A stretch of 64,000 bases of DNA, from contig OZ240208.1 in assembly GCA_965197455.1 (NCBI GenBank), forward strand, positions 1,302,001 through 1,366,000, read 5' to 3'. This document shows positions 1 through 9,174 of the stretch, in pieces. The notes beneath the pieces were generated by a model. That model made no database searches. It was not told the DNA's origin and saw nothing but the letters and a program-made list of their open reading frames with translations. Within the stretch, counting starts at the first letter, position 1. Each line of letters starts with the position of its first letter. This DNA is from JAGWBD01 sp965197455. Lineage in GTDB: Bacteria > Chloroflexota > Anaerolineae > Aggregatilineales > Phototrophicaceae. Both the position numbers and the translations under genes were made by a program.

Positions 1-660
1 GAGTCGCTCGTCAGGCACCTGCGCCATGGCTATTACGCCTGCGTCAGCTATACCGACGCCCAGGTCGGCCGCCTGCTCGACGCGCTCGACGGGCACGGCC
101 TGCAGGACAACACCATCGTCGTGCTCTGGGGCGACCATGGCTTCCACCTCGGCGAAAAGGCGCTCTGGTGCAAGACCACCAACTACGAGCTGGATACCTG
201 CGCGCCACTTATCCTGTCACTGCCAGGCGCAGACAACGCCGGACTAAGCACCGAGGCCCTTGTCGGGTTCGTCGACATCTACCCCACCCTGGCGGACTGC
301 GCCGGCCTGCCCCTGCCGCAGCAACTGGATGGCATCAGCCTTAAGCCACTGCTGGCCGACCCCGATCGCCCCTGGAAAGGCGCTGCCATCAGCCAGTTTC
401 CATGTCCCTGGAGCTACGTCGGTCGTCCCGCCGTGATGGGCTACACCCTGCGCACGGACCGCTGGTGTTACATCGAGTGGCAGGACTTCGACAACGGAGA
501 CATCCTGGCCAGTGAGCTTTACGACCACGCAGACGACGGCGCCGAGCTGCGCAACCTTGAAGAAGAGGCGGACCATGCAGACACGTTCGCCGAGCATCGG
601 CAGCTGCTACGCGAAGGCTGGCGTGCCTGTCTACCCCCGGGAATGGAAGCGAGTGCATGA
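1..660 (+). CDS. Sulfatase, C-terminal part (5' end outside window)
   Basis: Frame 1 is open from the first base to a TGA at 658-660, giving the last ~219 residues of an alkaline-phosphatase-fold sulfatase. The metal-site motif GDHGFHLGEK is followed by LWCKTTNYELD, an arrangement typical of iduronate-2-sulfatase-like members, and later by the FVDIYPTLADCAGL segment common to sulfatases. The N-terminal half with the formylglycine motif lies upstream of the window, so activity and any signal peptide cannot be judged. An ATG overlaps the stop (657-659), the usual sign of a coupled downstream gene, but that frame closes after 33 codons and the next recognisable gene is a truncated permease. Family call is firm; the substrate (a sulfated sugar) is inferred from the family and the neighbours. 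Confidence 0.88.
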   Translation, partial: ESLVRHLRHGYYACVSYTDAQVGRLLDALDGHGLQDNTIVVLWGDHGFHLGEKALWCKTTNYELDTCAPLILSLPGADNAGLSTEALVGFVDIYPTLADCAGLPLPQQLDGISLKPLLADPDRPWKGAAISQFPCPWSYVGRPAVMGYTLRTDRWCYIEWQDFDNGDILASELYDHADDGAELRNLEEEADHADTFAEHRQLLREGWRACLPPGMEASA

Positions 661-720
661 GCCAGCAAGCCAGCAGCCTGCTCCTGCTCCAGCCAACTGA
701 CAGCCACTTGCAGCGCGCCC

Positions 721-1155
721 GTGCTGGTCAGCGCCTGGTACAGGCTTGTCATGCGTAATTTCTTCATGAGCATCCCTGCCGAGTTGACCGAGGCGGCCAT
801 CGTCGACGGCGCCAACGCGCCCACCATTTTGCTGCGCGTGATTCTGCCGCTCTCCCTCCCGGTCATCGCGACCATCGGCCTGTTCTACGCCGTCTTCCAC
901 TGGAATGCCTGGTTCGACGCGGCCATCTACATCGACCGGTCGGAGATGCAGCCCATGCAAATCATCCTGCGTGGCCTCCTGCGCTCCGCGACACTGGAGG
1001 GCATGCAGGAAATTTCCTTTATGGAGAAGTCCCCTCCGGCTGCATCCCTGCGCTCGGCGCTGATTATCGTCAGCACGGTGCCGGTGCTCTTCATTTACCC
1101 CTTTATCCAGCGTTACTTTGTCAAGGGCATCATGATCGGAGGCGTCAAGGGCTGA
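721..1155 (+). pseudogene. 5'-truncated sugar ABC transporter permease (LplC/MalG-like)
   Basis: The frame encodes only the C-terminal half of a CUT1-type permease. The cytoplasmic EAA loop that contacts the ATPase is present (ELTEAAIVDGAN...RVILPLSLPV), followed by the last membrane helices and the usual GxxKG C-terminus. Full-length members have about 290 residues; here about 145 follow the GTG at 721. The frame is open back to 661 but gives no permease-like sequence upstream, and the first helices and a plausible start are missing. It lies directly behind the sulfatase and overlaps the next gene by one base (TGATG). The sulfatase-permease junction looks like a deletion or a mis-join. As it stands it should not make a working permease. 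Confidence 0.75.
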
Positions 1156-2054
1156 TGGCCAACTCGCTCGTACTGCAGGGGATGATTCCCCCAATTATCA
1201 CACCGCTGGACGCGGACGGCGCGGTCGATGAAGCTGCCGTCGCGCGCCTGATTGATTTCCAGCTGCGCAGCGGCGCAACCGGCATCTTCATCATGGGCAG
1301 CAGCGGTGAAGGTCCCTGGCTGGACACTACGCAGCGTGAAGCGCTGCTGCGCGCCAGCGTCCGCGCCATCGACGGGCGCGTCCCGCTGCTGGCCGGCGTC
1401 ATCGAACCGGTCGCCTCGCGCGTATGTGAGTTGCTGCCGCAGCTGCAGGCGCAGGGCGCGGACGCCGCCGTCGTGGCCACGCCCTACTATTTCCAGGCCG
1501 GCGCAGCGGACCAGCGCGCCCACTTCGATGCGATCGCCATGGCGACGCCCCTGCCGCTCGTGCTCTACAACATCCCGCAGATGACCCACAATCCGATCGT
1601 GCCAGCAACCGTGCGGCACGCGCTGCAACACGAGGCCGTCGTCGGCATCAAGGACAGCGGCGGGGACTGGCAGGTCTTCACCGAGCTTTTGGAGCTGCGC
1701 AATGAACGACCGGACTTTCAGGTGCTGCAGGGCGCGGAACATCAATCAGCACGGGCGATGCGGGCCGGCGCCAACGGCCTTGTGCCCGGCATCGGCAACC
1801 TGATTCCGGCTGCCATGAAAAGCATCGTTGAAAATCCGCAGGATGAAAGCATGCAGCAGCTGGCCATCGACCTGGGCGCGATGCGCGAACATGGCCACTT
1901 TATGAGCACGCTCAAGTACGCCATGGCATTCTGCGGCTTTGGCTGTGGCCACTGTATCAGCCGCCCGGACGTGCTCAGCCGGGCCGCGAAAACGGATATA
2001 CAGCGGCTGGTTGCCCAATATGCGCCTGAAGCGCTGGCCTGCGCCCCTGCCTGA
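1155..2054 (+). CDS. DapA/NanA-superfamily aldolase (dihydrodipicolinate synthase family)
   Basis: A 299-residue class I aldolase of the DapA/N-acetylneuraminate lyase superfamily, a TIM barrel that cleaves or forms a C-C bond with pyruvate through a lysine Schiff base. Visible landmarks are GSSGEGPWLD (residues 48-57, carboxylate-binding loop), the tyrosine in LYNIP (Y138) and the Schiff-base lysine in GIKDSGGD (K166). The KDSGGD form resembles sugar-acid (2-keto-3-deoxy) aldolases more than true DapA. Its ATG overlaps the TGA of the preceding permease remnant, and a BNR protein starts 13 bases after it, so it belongs to the catabolic operon. In a locus with sialidases a sialic-acid or keto-deoxy-sugar aldolase role is attractive, but the sequence alone cannot fix the substrate. 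Confidence 0.85.
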   Translation: MANSLVLQGMIPPIITPLDADGAVDEAAVARLIDFQLRSGATGIFIMGSSGEGPWLDTTQREALLRASVRAIDGRVPLLAGVIEPVASRVCELLPQLQAQGADAAVVATPYYFQAGAADQRAHFDAIAMATPLPLVLYNIPQMTHNPIVPATVRHALQHEAVVGIKDSGGDWQVFTELLELRNERPDFQVLQGAEHQSARAMRAGANGLVPGIGNLIPAAMKSIVENPQDESMQQLAIDLGAMREHGHFMSTLKYAMAFCGFGCGHCISRPDVLSRAAKTDIQRLVAQYAPEALACAPA

Positions 2055-2067
2055 AAAGGAAGTTTGC

Positions 2068-3660
2068 ATGTACATCCCGCCGCGCTCGGTCGCGCACAAG
2101 GTCTTCGAAATCTGGCGCAGTCCGGGGCGTTTCACCAAGAACCCGGACATCATCGCCCTGCCCTCTGGCCGGCTCCTGCTGATCTACGCCGACACCGACG
2201 CGCACTGGTCGATGAAGAACCAGGTGCTGACCCTGCTGGCCAGCGAAGACGAAGGCCGCACCTGGTTCAAACATCGCGAAGTCGACCGCTCTGACCTGAC
2301 ACGTGGCGACGAACGCCTGGTCACACCTCGACTCAGCAGGTTGAACGACGGCCGCCTGGTCGTCATCATTGATCACGACGATGACGGACATTTTCACGAG
2401 GATCAACCGCCAGGCAACTGGCTCTACTGGAGCGAGGACGAGGGCGACAGCTGGCGCGCGCAGCACGAAAACGGCATCAGCGGCTTCGAGCCTGACCGCA
2501 TCATCGACCTGCCCGACGGCACGCTGGGCGTGGTCTCGCATCTCATGCGCGGCGAGGTTCAGGAATTCGCCGAGGTGTTGTGGATCTCGAGCGACGGTGG
2601 CGCCACGTGGAGCGAGCGCGCCACAGTCGCCTTTGACGGTTACCATCGCTTCTGCGAGGGCGCGCTTGTGCTGCTGCATGGCGGCCGTCGCCTGGCTTGT
2701 GTGCTGCGCGAAAATCACTCCGGCGGCATTCCCTCTTTCGTTGCCTTTTCTGACGATTGCGGCCACAGCTGGTCAGCACCACAGCAGCTGCCCTTTGCCA
2801 TTCATCGCCCCTACGCCAAACAGTTGCCCGATGGCCGCGTGCTGGTCACCGGACGTCAAGTCAACGGCGGCCTGGGCACCTACGCCTGGGTCGGCGACCT
2901 GGAAGCGGAAGCGGGCACGCAGGTCATCGGCGGGCCGCGGCGCAAGTTCAGCGCCAGCCTGGAGGCGGAGGCGCTGGTCATCGAAAACCGGCTCGAACAC
3001 GAATGTCGCTATACGCTGCTGCCGCCGGAGTCGAGCTTCAGCGAAGTCGATTTTGAGGCCGAACTGCGCGTGGAGGCCTCCGGCAACGCCGAAGTGGCCT
3101 TCCTCTCCATCTCACGCCTTGGCGTGCTGGTGGCGGTGACGCCTGACACTGTGCGCATGCAGCGCGGACGCCACCATGTGCAGCACCAGGCCGACATGAC
3201 CCGGTGGCGCAAGCTGCGCCTGCATCACCGGCGCGGCTGGCTGCGCGTGCTGCTCGATGACGAGACGATCTTTCATCGCTGCATCTTCCGCGAAGAGCGG
3301 CCCGCCTCAGACTTTCACGGTGGCAATCCCTTGACGCGCACCCGGTTCGGCCAGTTCAGCAACAGCGGCCGCAGTGACTGGCGCCGTCTGCGTTACCAGC
3401 TCGGCAACCCCACGTTGCCCGAGCACGACTGGAGCTGGGACGCTGCGGATGGTGCCTGGCCCGACCAGTATCAGCGCGACCGACTCATCCAGGTTTACGG
3501 CAACCACCCGGCGCAGCAACCCATGCCCGATCACGGCTACTCCTCCTGGGTTCAGCGCGACGATGGCCGCATCTTCCTCGTTGACTACACCAACTGCGGC
3601 GATGTGCCCAACACCAGCCACCTTGTCGGCATATACCTTGAGACGGAAGACCTCATATGA
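2068..3660 (+). CDS. BNR/Asp-box sialidase-like protein with C-terminal beta-sandwich region
   Basis: The ATG at 2068 is chosen because AAGGAAG lies just upstream and the frame before it overlaps the aldolase. The 530-residue product has four Asp boxes (SxDxGxxW) at about residues 59-66, 122-129, 174-181 and 228-235, the signature of a six-bladed sialidase-type propeller. The canonical FRIP arginine motif is not obvious, so enzymatic sialidase activity is uncertain. From about residue 290 the sequence changes character and looks like a laminin-G/concanavalin-type sandwich, as in glycosidases with an accessory lectin-like module. No signal peptide is visible, implying a cytosolic protein. The stop overlaps the next sulfatase start (ATGA), so translation is probably coupled. 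Alternatives are a non-sialidase glycosidase or a sugar-binding propeller. Confidence 0.75.
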   Translation: MYIPPRSVAHKVFEIWRSPGRFTKNPDIIALPSGRLLLIYADTDAHWSMKNQVLTLLASEDEGRTWFKHREVDRSDLTRGDERLVTPRLSRLNDGRLVVIIDHDDDGHFHEDQPPGNWLYWSEDEGDSWRAQHENGISGFEPDRIIDLPDGTLGVVSHLMRGEVQEFAEVLWISSDGGATWSERATVAFDGYHRFCEGALVLLHGGRRLACVLRENHSGGIPSFVAFSDDCGHSWSAPQQLPFAIHRPYAKQLPDGRVLVTGRQVNGGLGTYAWVGDLEAEAGTQVIGGPRRKFSASLEAEALVIENRLEHECRYTLLPPESSFSEVDFEAELRVEASGNAEVAFLSISRLGVLVAVTPDTVRMQRGRHHVQHQADMTRWRKLRLHHRRGWLRVLLDDETIFHRCIFREERPASDFHGGNPLTRTRFGQFSNSGRSDWRRLRYQLGNPTLPEHDWSWDAADGAWPDQYQRDRLIQVYGNHPAQQPMPDHGYSSWVQRDDGRIFLVDYTNCGDVPNTSHLVGIYLETEDLI

Positions 3661-5057
3661 CGACGCCCAACATTTTGTGGATCTGCACCGATCAGCAACG
3701 CTACGACACCATCCGCGCCCTCGGCAACGAATTCATCCACACGCCGAACATCGACCGCCTTGTGCAGGAAGGTGTTGCCTTCACGCACGCCTTCTGCCAG
3801 AGCCCCATCTGCACGCCCAGCCGCGCCAGCTTCCTGACCGGCATGTATCCCGGCAGCGTGCACGGCTGCATGAACGGCAACGAGCGCTGGGCGGAAGCCG
3901 CGCCGCTGGTGACCAAACTGCTGGCCGACGCCGGCGTCGACTGTGGCCTGAGCGGCAAGCTGCACCTGGCCGGCGCGCAGGGCCGCGTCGAGCCGCGCCC
4001 GCTGGACGATGGCTATCGCGTATTCCACTGGAGCCACGGCTCCAGCAGTGAAGAATGGGAGCCAGGGCAACACGCCTGGGGCGACTGGCTGCGCGAACAG
4101 GGCCATGAGCATAGTGAGTTTATTCAGGACCCGGACAATTTCCCGCCTGAATTGCACCAGACCACCTGGTGTACGGACCGCGCCATCGAGCACATCGAAA
4201 CGGCGACTGCGCCCTGGCTGATGAGCGTCAACATCTTCGACCCGCACGTGCCCTTCGACCCGCCGCGAGATTATATGCAGCGTTACGATCCGGCTGCCCT
4301 GCCCGGCCCACTCTTTCGTGAAAGCGACCTGCAGGCGCAGGCAGCGCTGGCCGATGTTGACTTTCAAAATCCCGTGCGCCGCCCGCATGAATTCGACGCC
4401 AACCACATTCAGGCCGCCTACTACGCCATGATCGAGCTCATCGACGACAACGTAGGGCGCATGCTGGAGGCGCTTGAGCGCACTGGTCAACGCGAGAACA
4501 CGCTCATCATCTTCATGAGCGACCACGGCGAGATGCTGGGCGATCACGGTCTGGTGGCCAAGGGCTGTCGCTTCTACGAGGGGCTGGTGCGCGTGCCGCT
4601 GATCTTCTCCTGGCCCGGGCAGATTCAGTCCGGCCTGGTCAGCGACGCGCTGGTCGAGCTCATCGACATCGCGCCCACCCTGCTCGATCTGGCCGACCTG
4701 CCCGCCCCGCCTCGCATGCAGGGCCGCTCGCTGCTGCCCATCCTGCGCGGCGCAGCGGACCCGGCGCATCACCGCGACTTCGTGCGCTGCGAGTTCTACA
4801 GCGCGCTCAACTCCATCGAACGCTCGCAGTTCAAATGCTCCTACGCCACCATGCTGCGCGACCAACGTTACAAACTGGTCGTCTACCATGGCCATGAGCC
4901 GGGCGAACTCTTTGACCTGGAAAATGACCCTGGCGAGTTTGACAATCTATGGGACGACCTTGACTACCGTGACCTGCGCCACCAGCTGATGAAGCGCAGC
5001 TTCGACGCCCTCGCCCTGGCGGTCGACGTCGGCACGCCCCAGGTCGCCCGCTTTTAG
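3657..5057 (+). CDS. Sulfatase (Cys-type, formylglycine-dependent)
   Basis: A complete 466-residue sulfatase. The N-terminal metal site is NILWICTDQQRYDT; the maturation motif CTPSR has its cysteine at residue 52, which a formylglycine-generating enzyme or anSME would convert; the second metal site is SDHGEMLGDHG. The C-terminal part has the usual ELFDLENDPGEFDNL signature. There is no signal peptide: the protein begins four residues before the first core strand, so it should act in the cytosol. Its ATG overlaps the BNR gene stop, and the sialidase starts 19 bases downstream. No maturase is encoded in the window, so one must be elsewhere if the enzyme is active. It probably removes sulfate from imported oligosaccharides; the exact substrate is unknown. 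Confidence 0.92.
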   Translation: MTTPNILWICTDQQRYDTIRALGNEFIHTPNIDRLVQEGVAFTHAFCQSPICTPSRASFLTGMYPGSVHGCMNGNERWAEAAPLVTKLLADAGVDCGLSGKLHLAGAQGRVEPRPLDDGYRVFHWSHGSSSEEWEPGQHAWGDWLREQGHEHSEFIQDPDNFPPELHQTTWCTDRAIEHIETATAPWLMSVNIFDPHVPFDPPRDYMQRYDPAALPGPLFRESDLQAQAALADVDFQNPVRRPHEFDANHIQAAYYAMIELIDDNVGRMLEALERTGQRENTLIIFMSDHGEMLGDHGLVAKGCRFYEGLVRVPLIFSWPGQIQSGLVSDALVELIDIAPTLLDLADLPAPPRMQGRSLLPILRGAADPAHHRDFVRCEFYSALNSIERSQFKCSYATMLRDQRYKLVVYHGHEPGELFDLENDPGEFDNLWDDLDYRDLRHQLMKRSFDALALAVDVGTPQVARF

Positions 5058-5076
5058 TCGCTGCAGGAGACCTGCC

Positions 5077-6177
5077 ATGACCCGCGAGCCCCGCTTCTCG
5101 GTCGAGACCCTGTTCACGCCAGGCGAAGGCGGCTACACCCGCTTCCGTATTCCGGGCATTTGTGTCACGCCAGGCGGCGGCGCCCTGGTGCATACCGAGG
5201 CGCGGCGTGGGCGCGGCGGCGACTGGGATGAAAGTGACCTCCTCATGCGTCGCAGTGAGGACGGCGGCCAGACCTGGGGAGCGACCAGCGTGCTGGTGCA
5301 TGGCGCGGACTACGGCGAAGGCCCGGTGCACAACTGCAACACGCTCGTCGATGCTGAAAATGGCGTCCTGCACCTCATGTTCTGCGCGGACTATGCGCGC
5401 GCCTTTCACATGGTCTCGCATGACGACGGCGCCAGCTTCAGCGAGCCGGTGGAAATCACCGAAACCTTCGAGCGCTTTCGGCCGGAGTACGACTGGGGTG
5501 TGCTGGCCGTCGGCCTGCCCAATGGCATCCGCCTGCGCAGCGGTCGCCTGCTCTTCCCGATCTGGATCTCCATCTCCAAAACGAAGGCCCACACACCCAA
5601 TCGTTGCGGCGTCATTTACAGCGACGATGAAGGCAGCAGCTGGCAGCGGGGTGCGCTGGTGCCTGATGTGGTGCCCAGCCTCAACGAATGCTGCGCGATT
5701 GAACTGGAGGACGGCCGTGTGCTGCTCAACATGCGCAACGGCGCCGGCGTACAGCGCCGCGTCATCAGCGTCAGCGCGGACGGCAGCTCCGACTGGGCCA
5801 CGCCCTGGCTCGACCCCGCGCTGCTCGAGCCCACCTGCCAGGCAACGTTGTTGCGCTACAGCAGCAGCGCGCAGGGTCGCAGCCGCGTGCTCTTCAGCAA
5901 CCCGCACAATCTGGAGGGCACGCGGCAATCGGGCTCCGGCATGTTCCGCGCGCGCAAGAACCTCGGCATCCAGCTCAGCTATGACGAGTGCCGCACCTGG
6001 CCCGTCATGCGCGTCATCGAGCCTGGCTTTTCCGGCTACAGCGCCCTCGCCGTCTGCCCGGATGGCATGATCCTGTGCGCCTTCGAGCACCGGCCCCAAG
6101 GCCAGGATACGGATGACTACCTGGCGCTTGCGCGTTTCAACCTCGCCTGGCTGACCGGGAGCCAGGATACCGGTTGA
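5077..6177 (+). CDS. Exo-alpha-sialidase-type glycosidase (GH33-like)
   Basis: A 366-residue sialidase-fold protein that keeps the catalytic landmarks of the family. The FRIP motif carries the first arginine (R24); Asp boxes lie at about 60-67, 182-189 and 301-308; candidate second and third triad arginines are R220 and R270; and a tyrosine in SGYSAL (Y321) sits where the nucleophile is expected, with E204 in SLNECC as the likely partner. It would release terminal sialic acid or a related nonulosonic acid from a glycan. It starts with MTREPRFSVE and has no signal peptide, again pointing to the cytosol. A GGAGA sequence precedes the ATG. Its TGA overlaps the ATG of the following sulfatase. The GH33 assignment rests on motifs read by eye; substrate is not proven. 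Confidence 0.82.
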   Translation: MTREPRFSVETLFTPGEGGYTRFRIPGICVTPGGGALVHTEARRGRGGDWDESDLLMRRSEDGGQTWGATSVLVHGADYGEGPVHNCNTLVDAENGVLHLMFCADYARAFHMVSHDDGASFSEPVEITETFERFRPEYDWGVLAVGLPNGIRLRSGRLLFPIWISISKTKAHTPNRCGVIYSDDEGSSWQRGALVPDVVPSLNECCAIELEDGRVLLNMRNGAGVQRRVISVSADGSSDWATPWLDPALLEPTCQATLLRYSSSAQGRSRVLFSNPHNLEGTRQSGSGMFRARKNLGIQLSYDECRTWPVMRVIEPGFSGYSALAVCPDGMILCAFEHRPQGQDTDDYLALARFNLAWLTGSQDTG

Positions 6178-7696
6178 TGCCGCAGCAACCCAACATCCTG
6201 TTGATCATCTGTGACGAGCTGCGCGCCGACGCACTCGCCTGTATGGACAATCCGGTAATCCGCACACCACACATAGACCGTCTGGCCGCAGCCGGCACCG
6301 CTTCAGCCAGTGCATGGTCACCCAGCCCTCCTGCACGCCCAGCCGCGCGTCCCTGCTCAGCGGCTGCTGGCCCTCCACCCTGGGCACGCGCATGGTCGGC
6401 TGCCACACGCCCGCTGATGCGCGCTTTCTGCCGCACGTGCTGGACGCCGCCGGCTGGCACACCGCCGCGCTGGGCAAGCTGCACTTCGGGCCCCAGCGCG
6501 AGGAACCGGCCGCGTTGCAGGCCGCGCTGGAGGAGCAGGGCCACTACTACGGCTTCCGTGAAGTCGACCTGGTCGACGGCCACGGCGACCATTGCTTCGG
6601 CCCACAATACACCCCCTGGCTTGAACAACAGTGTCCGGACTGGCGCAAGCGCCTGCAACGCTGGCAACGCCTGCCGCGCGGCGTGGATACCTGGAGTTGG
6701 GAGCTGCCGGAGCCGGTTCACTCCAGCAACTATCTCGGGCTGCGCGCCGAACAGTTCCTGGCGAACGCGCAGCAGGACGGGCGGCCCTTTTTCCTGCAGG
6801 TCTCCTTCCCGGATCCGCACTATCCCTTCATGGTGCCCGAGCCCTGGGCCAGCCTGCATGACCCGGCAGACATGCCGCCGCCTCTGCCGCCGCTGACTGA
6901 GTCGAGCGGTCTGCCGCCGCTGCATGAACTGGTCTACTATCGCCGCGGCGGCCATGTCACCCGCGCTGACGGACTCCCGGCCGACCGCGTCATCGGGATT
7001 CCTCCGCATGAGTGGTCGCGCTACTCACTCGCCGACTGGCAACAGGTCAAGGCCCTCTACTACGGCATGGTGTCGCTCATCGACCACAACGTGGGCCGCA
7101 TCCTGGACGCGCTGGACTCCAGCGGCCTGGCGCAGGACACCCTCGTGCTTTTCGTCTCGGATCACGGCGACCACCTGGGCGATCACGGCCTCTACGGCAA
7201 GGGCCTGCCCTACGACGCCGCCCTGCGCGTCCCGCTCATCTGGCGCGGCCAGGGCATTGCAGCCGGACAGCAGCGCGCTGAAGTCGCCAGCACGCTGGAC
7301 ATCGCGCCCACCTTGCTCGACCTGGCGGGCGTGACTCTGCCTGAAGGCGTGCAGGGCCATTCCATGCGCGCACAACTCGCCGGCGCGCCAGCGCCGCTGC
7401 GTCGCGCCGTGCTGACCGAGAATGACGATGACTTTGTGCCGATGAAGATGCGCGTTCTGACGACATTGCGCTGGAAGCTGGTGAACTGCCTCAACGAGCC
7501 CGTCGGCGAACTCTACGACCGCGTCAACGACCCTGGTGAGATGCGCAACCTGTGGCACGAGCCGCCATACGCCGCCCTGCGCGCGCAACTGACCGCGCAG
7601 CTACTCGACGAGGTTATCTGCAGCCAGGAGATGCGCAACGGCCGCCGACAGTTACCCGCGCCCGCTGTGCCCCACTGGCTCGCCAAACCCCGTTAA
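6177..7696 (+). pseudogene. Sulfatase gene with a -1 frameshift near its start
   Basis: From the ATG at 6177 (overlapping the sialidase TGA) the first ~40 codons encode a normal sulfatase N-terminus (NILLIICDELRADAL...HIDRLAAAGT). At about 6297-6300 the frame breaks. The continuation in the frame of 6299 reads RFSQCMVTQ then the maturation motif CTPSR (Cys codon at 6332), the metal motif SDHGDHLGDHG and a complete C-terminus to the TAA at 7694. One extra C in the ACC-GC run would restore a 506-residue enzyme. A downstream start at 6314 would lack the first metal-binding strand. Either the gene is recently inactivated or the base was lost in sequencing. Everything after the shift is intact, which favours an error or a very recent event. 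Confidence 0.85.
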
Positions 7697-7702
7697 GCCA
7701 AA

Positions 7703-7729
7703 CCAGGCCGGGCAGAACGCCCGGCCTGG
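7703..7729. terminator. Hairpin between convergent operons
   Basis: A perfect 11-bp inverted repeat (CCAGGCCGGGC with loop AGAAC) lies 6 bases after the sulfatase stop and 22 bases from the stop of the minus-strand binding-protein gene. There is no strong U tract on either side, so it may act as a bidirectional transcript-end or RNA-stabilising hairpin. Confidence 0.7.
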
Positions 7730-7751
7730 AGATTGAAACGTATCTGCCGCG

Positions 7752-9098
7752 TTACTCGAGTTCTTCGAGGGCCTCGGCAATAATTTCGTTGGCCTCGTTC
7801 TCGGCGGCGATGGCGGCTTCCATCACATTCTGGCCGCCCGCAGTGACGTTGGCAATCAACTCCTGCACCACAGAACCCACCCGGTCAGAACCAACCAGCA
7901 CGGGCTCCGACCAGATATTCGTCCCGCCATCCAGCAGCACCTCGCGCACGCTGTTGAATTGCGGGTTGGCGGTGAGGAAGGCTTCGCTCAACCCTTCCAG
8001 ACCGGCCCTGGTGTAGGGCTGGTACTGGGCGTACTCGGTCCAGGTGACCTGCGACGCGGGCGAAGCCAGGTGCTTGAGGAACAACCAGGTCGCCAGCTGC
8101 AATTCAGGTGAACTGACGTACAGGCCCATGCTGCGCTGGTACACCTGCAGCGTGCGATTGTCGCCGCTCCAGGGCACGGTCGTGTTGACCCAGTCCATGC
8201 TGTTGCCGCTGGCCTCGATATCCTTGCTGATAAAGGGAACGCCGACGCTGCTGCCGACGGCCATCGGGTTCAGCCCGAAGGCGAAGTCAGCCGTGTTGAC
8301 GTAGGGCCCGTCCGGAATGTAGGCGCAACCGTCGGCATAAAGGTCCTGGAAGAACTGCAGCACCTCGACCGATTTCTCGTTGCTGAAGCTGTAGGCGCCC
8401 TCCATCTCGTCGTAGATGTAGCCACCATTGGCGACGATGAAGGAATACATGTCGTTGTCGTTGGTGCGCAGCGGGAAGCCCTGCACATCCTCGCCTGCGT
8501 CACCAGACAATTCGTTGGCCGCGCAGGCCGCTTCACGGAAGCTCGCCAGGTCCGTCGGCGGGCCATCCATGCCCAGCCCCGCCAGCATGTCCAGGTTGAC
8601 CGACAGCACGTTGGCCGACATACCCACCGGCCAGGCCAGCAGCTGATCGCTAAAGGGCTCGAAGGGCACGCGGTTGATGCCGAGCAAGGAGTGGTTCAGG
8701 TTCTCCATGCCCATGTCGTCGAAGCCCCACACCGGGTGCTCCATGTAGGCGTCCAGCGGCACCAGTACGCCATCCAGATAGTAACCCATGGCGTTGTTGG
8801 TGAATACTGCGCCACTCAGGTTGGGCAGCTCACCGCTGACAATGCCCGTACTCAGCTGGTCGATGAGGCCACCAGTGTTGCCCTGATAGACCTGCTCAAC
8901 CGAGATGCCCCACTCGTTGCTCATGTTGAAGTCGTCGATGATCAGCGTCATGGCTTCCGCCTGGGCGCCGTCCCACTCGTGCCAGTAGTCGATGGTAAGA
9001 CCCATGGGCAGTTCGTCGGGGATGCTCATCTGCGCGCCGGTCACACCGACGGCCACAAGCATCACAAACATGGTAACCAGTAATGCAAATCGTTTCAT
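7752..9098 (-). CDS. Sugar ABC transporter substrate-binding protein
   Basis: A 448-residue extracellular solute-binding protein of the MalE/UgpB type. The chosen ATG (9098) follows GGGAGAGAA and opens with MKR plus a hydrophobic stretch ending in VGVTGAQM, a signal peptide without a clear lipobox. The body has the expected features: a YWHEWDG start of the mature domain, NTGGLIDQLSTGIVSGELPNLSGAVF in lobe 1, and WLFLKHLASP near the C-terminus. It would capture an oligosaccharide outside the membrane and pass it to the two permeases encoded just upstream in transcription order. Unusually it is the last, not first, gene of the set, behind a hairpin and a candidate internal promoter, which could allow separate higher expression. 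Confidence 0.9.
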   Translation of the reverse strand: MKRFALLVTMFVMLVAVGVTGAQMSIPDELPMGLTIDYWHEWDGAQAEAMTLIIDDFNMSNEWGISVEQVYQGNTGGLIDQLSTGIVSGELPNLSGAVFTNNAMGYYLDGVLVPLDAYMEHPVWGFDDMGMENLNHSLLGINRVPFEPFSDQLLAWPVGMSANVLSVNLDMLAGLGMDGPPTDLASFREAACAANELSGDAGEDVQGFPLRTNDNDMYSFIVANGGYIYDEMEGAYSFSNEKSVEVLQFFQDLYADGCAYIPDGPYVNTADFAFGLNPMAVGSSVGVPFISKDIEASGNSMDWVNTTVPWSGDNRTLQVYQRSMGLYVSSPELQLATWLFLKHLASPASQVTWTEYAQYQPYTRAGLEGLSEAFLTANPQFNSVREVLLDGGTNIWSEPVLVGSDRVGSVVQELIANVTAGGQNVMEAAIAAENEANEIIAEALEELE

Positions 9099-9130
9099 GT
9101 TCGATTCTCTCCCTGTACCAATCAACATCC

Positions 9131-9136
9131 AGTATA
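9131..9136 (-). promoter_or_regulatory. Candidate -10 box for the binding-protein gene
   Basis: Reading the minus strand, TATACT lies 33 bases before the ATG at 9098, after the hairpin at 9144-9159. No good -35 is seen. It would let the binding protein be expressed separately from the permeases. Confidence 0.4.
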
Positions 9137-9143
9137 ACGGTAC

Positions 9144-9159
9144 GGGCCGGTGCCGGCCC
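9144..9159 (-). terminator. Intercistronic hairpin between permease and binding-protein genes
   Basis: GGGCCG-GCAC-CGGCCC forms a 6-bp GC stem with a 4-base loop in the 76-base gap. There is no U tract, so it is more likely an attenuator or mRNA-processing/stability element than a full terminator. Confidence 0.45.
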
Positions 9160-9174
9160 ATACTGAATTTTACT

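Noticed and set aside
657..758. 33-codon frame starting in the ATGA overlap after the first sulfatase
   Set aside because: No family resemblance and no continuation; treated as part of the deletion junction, not a gene.
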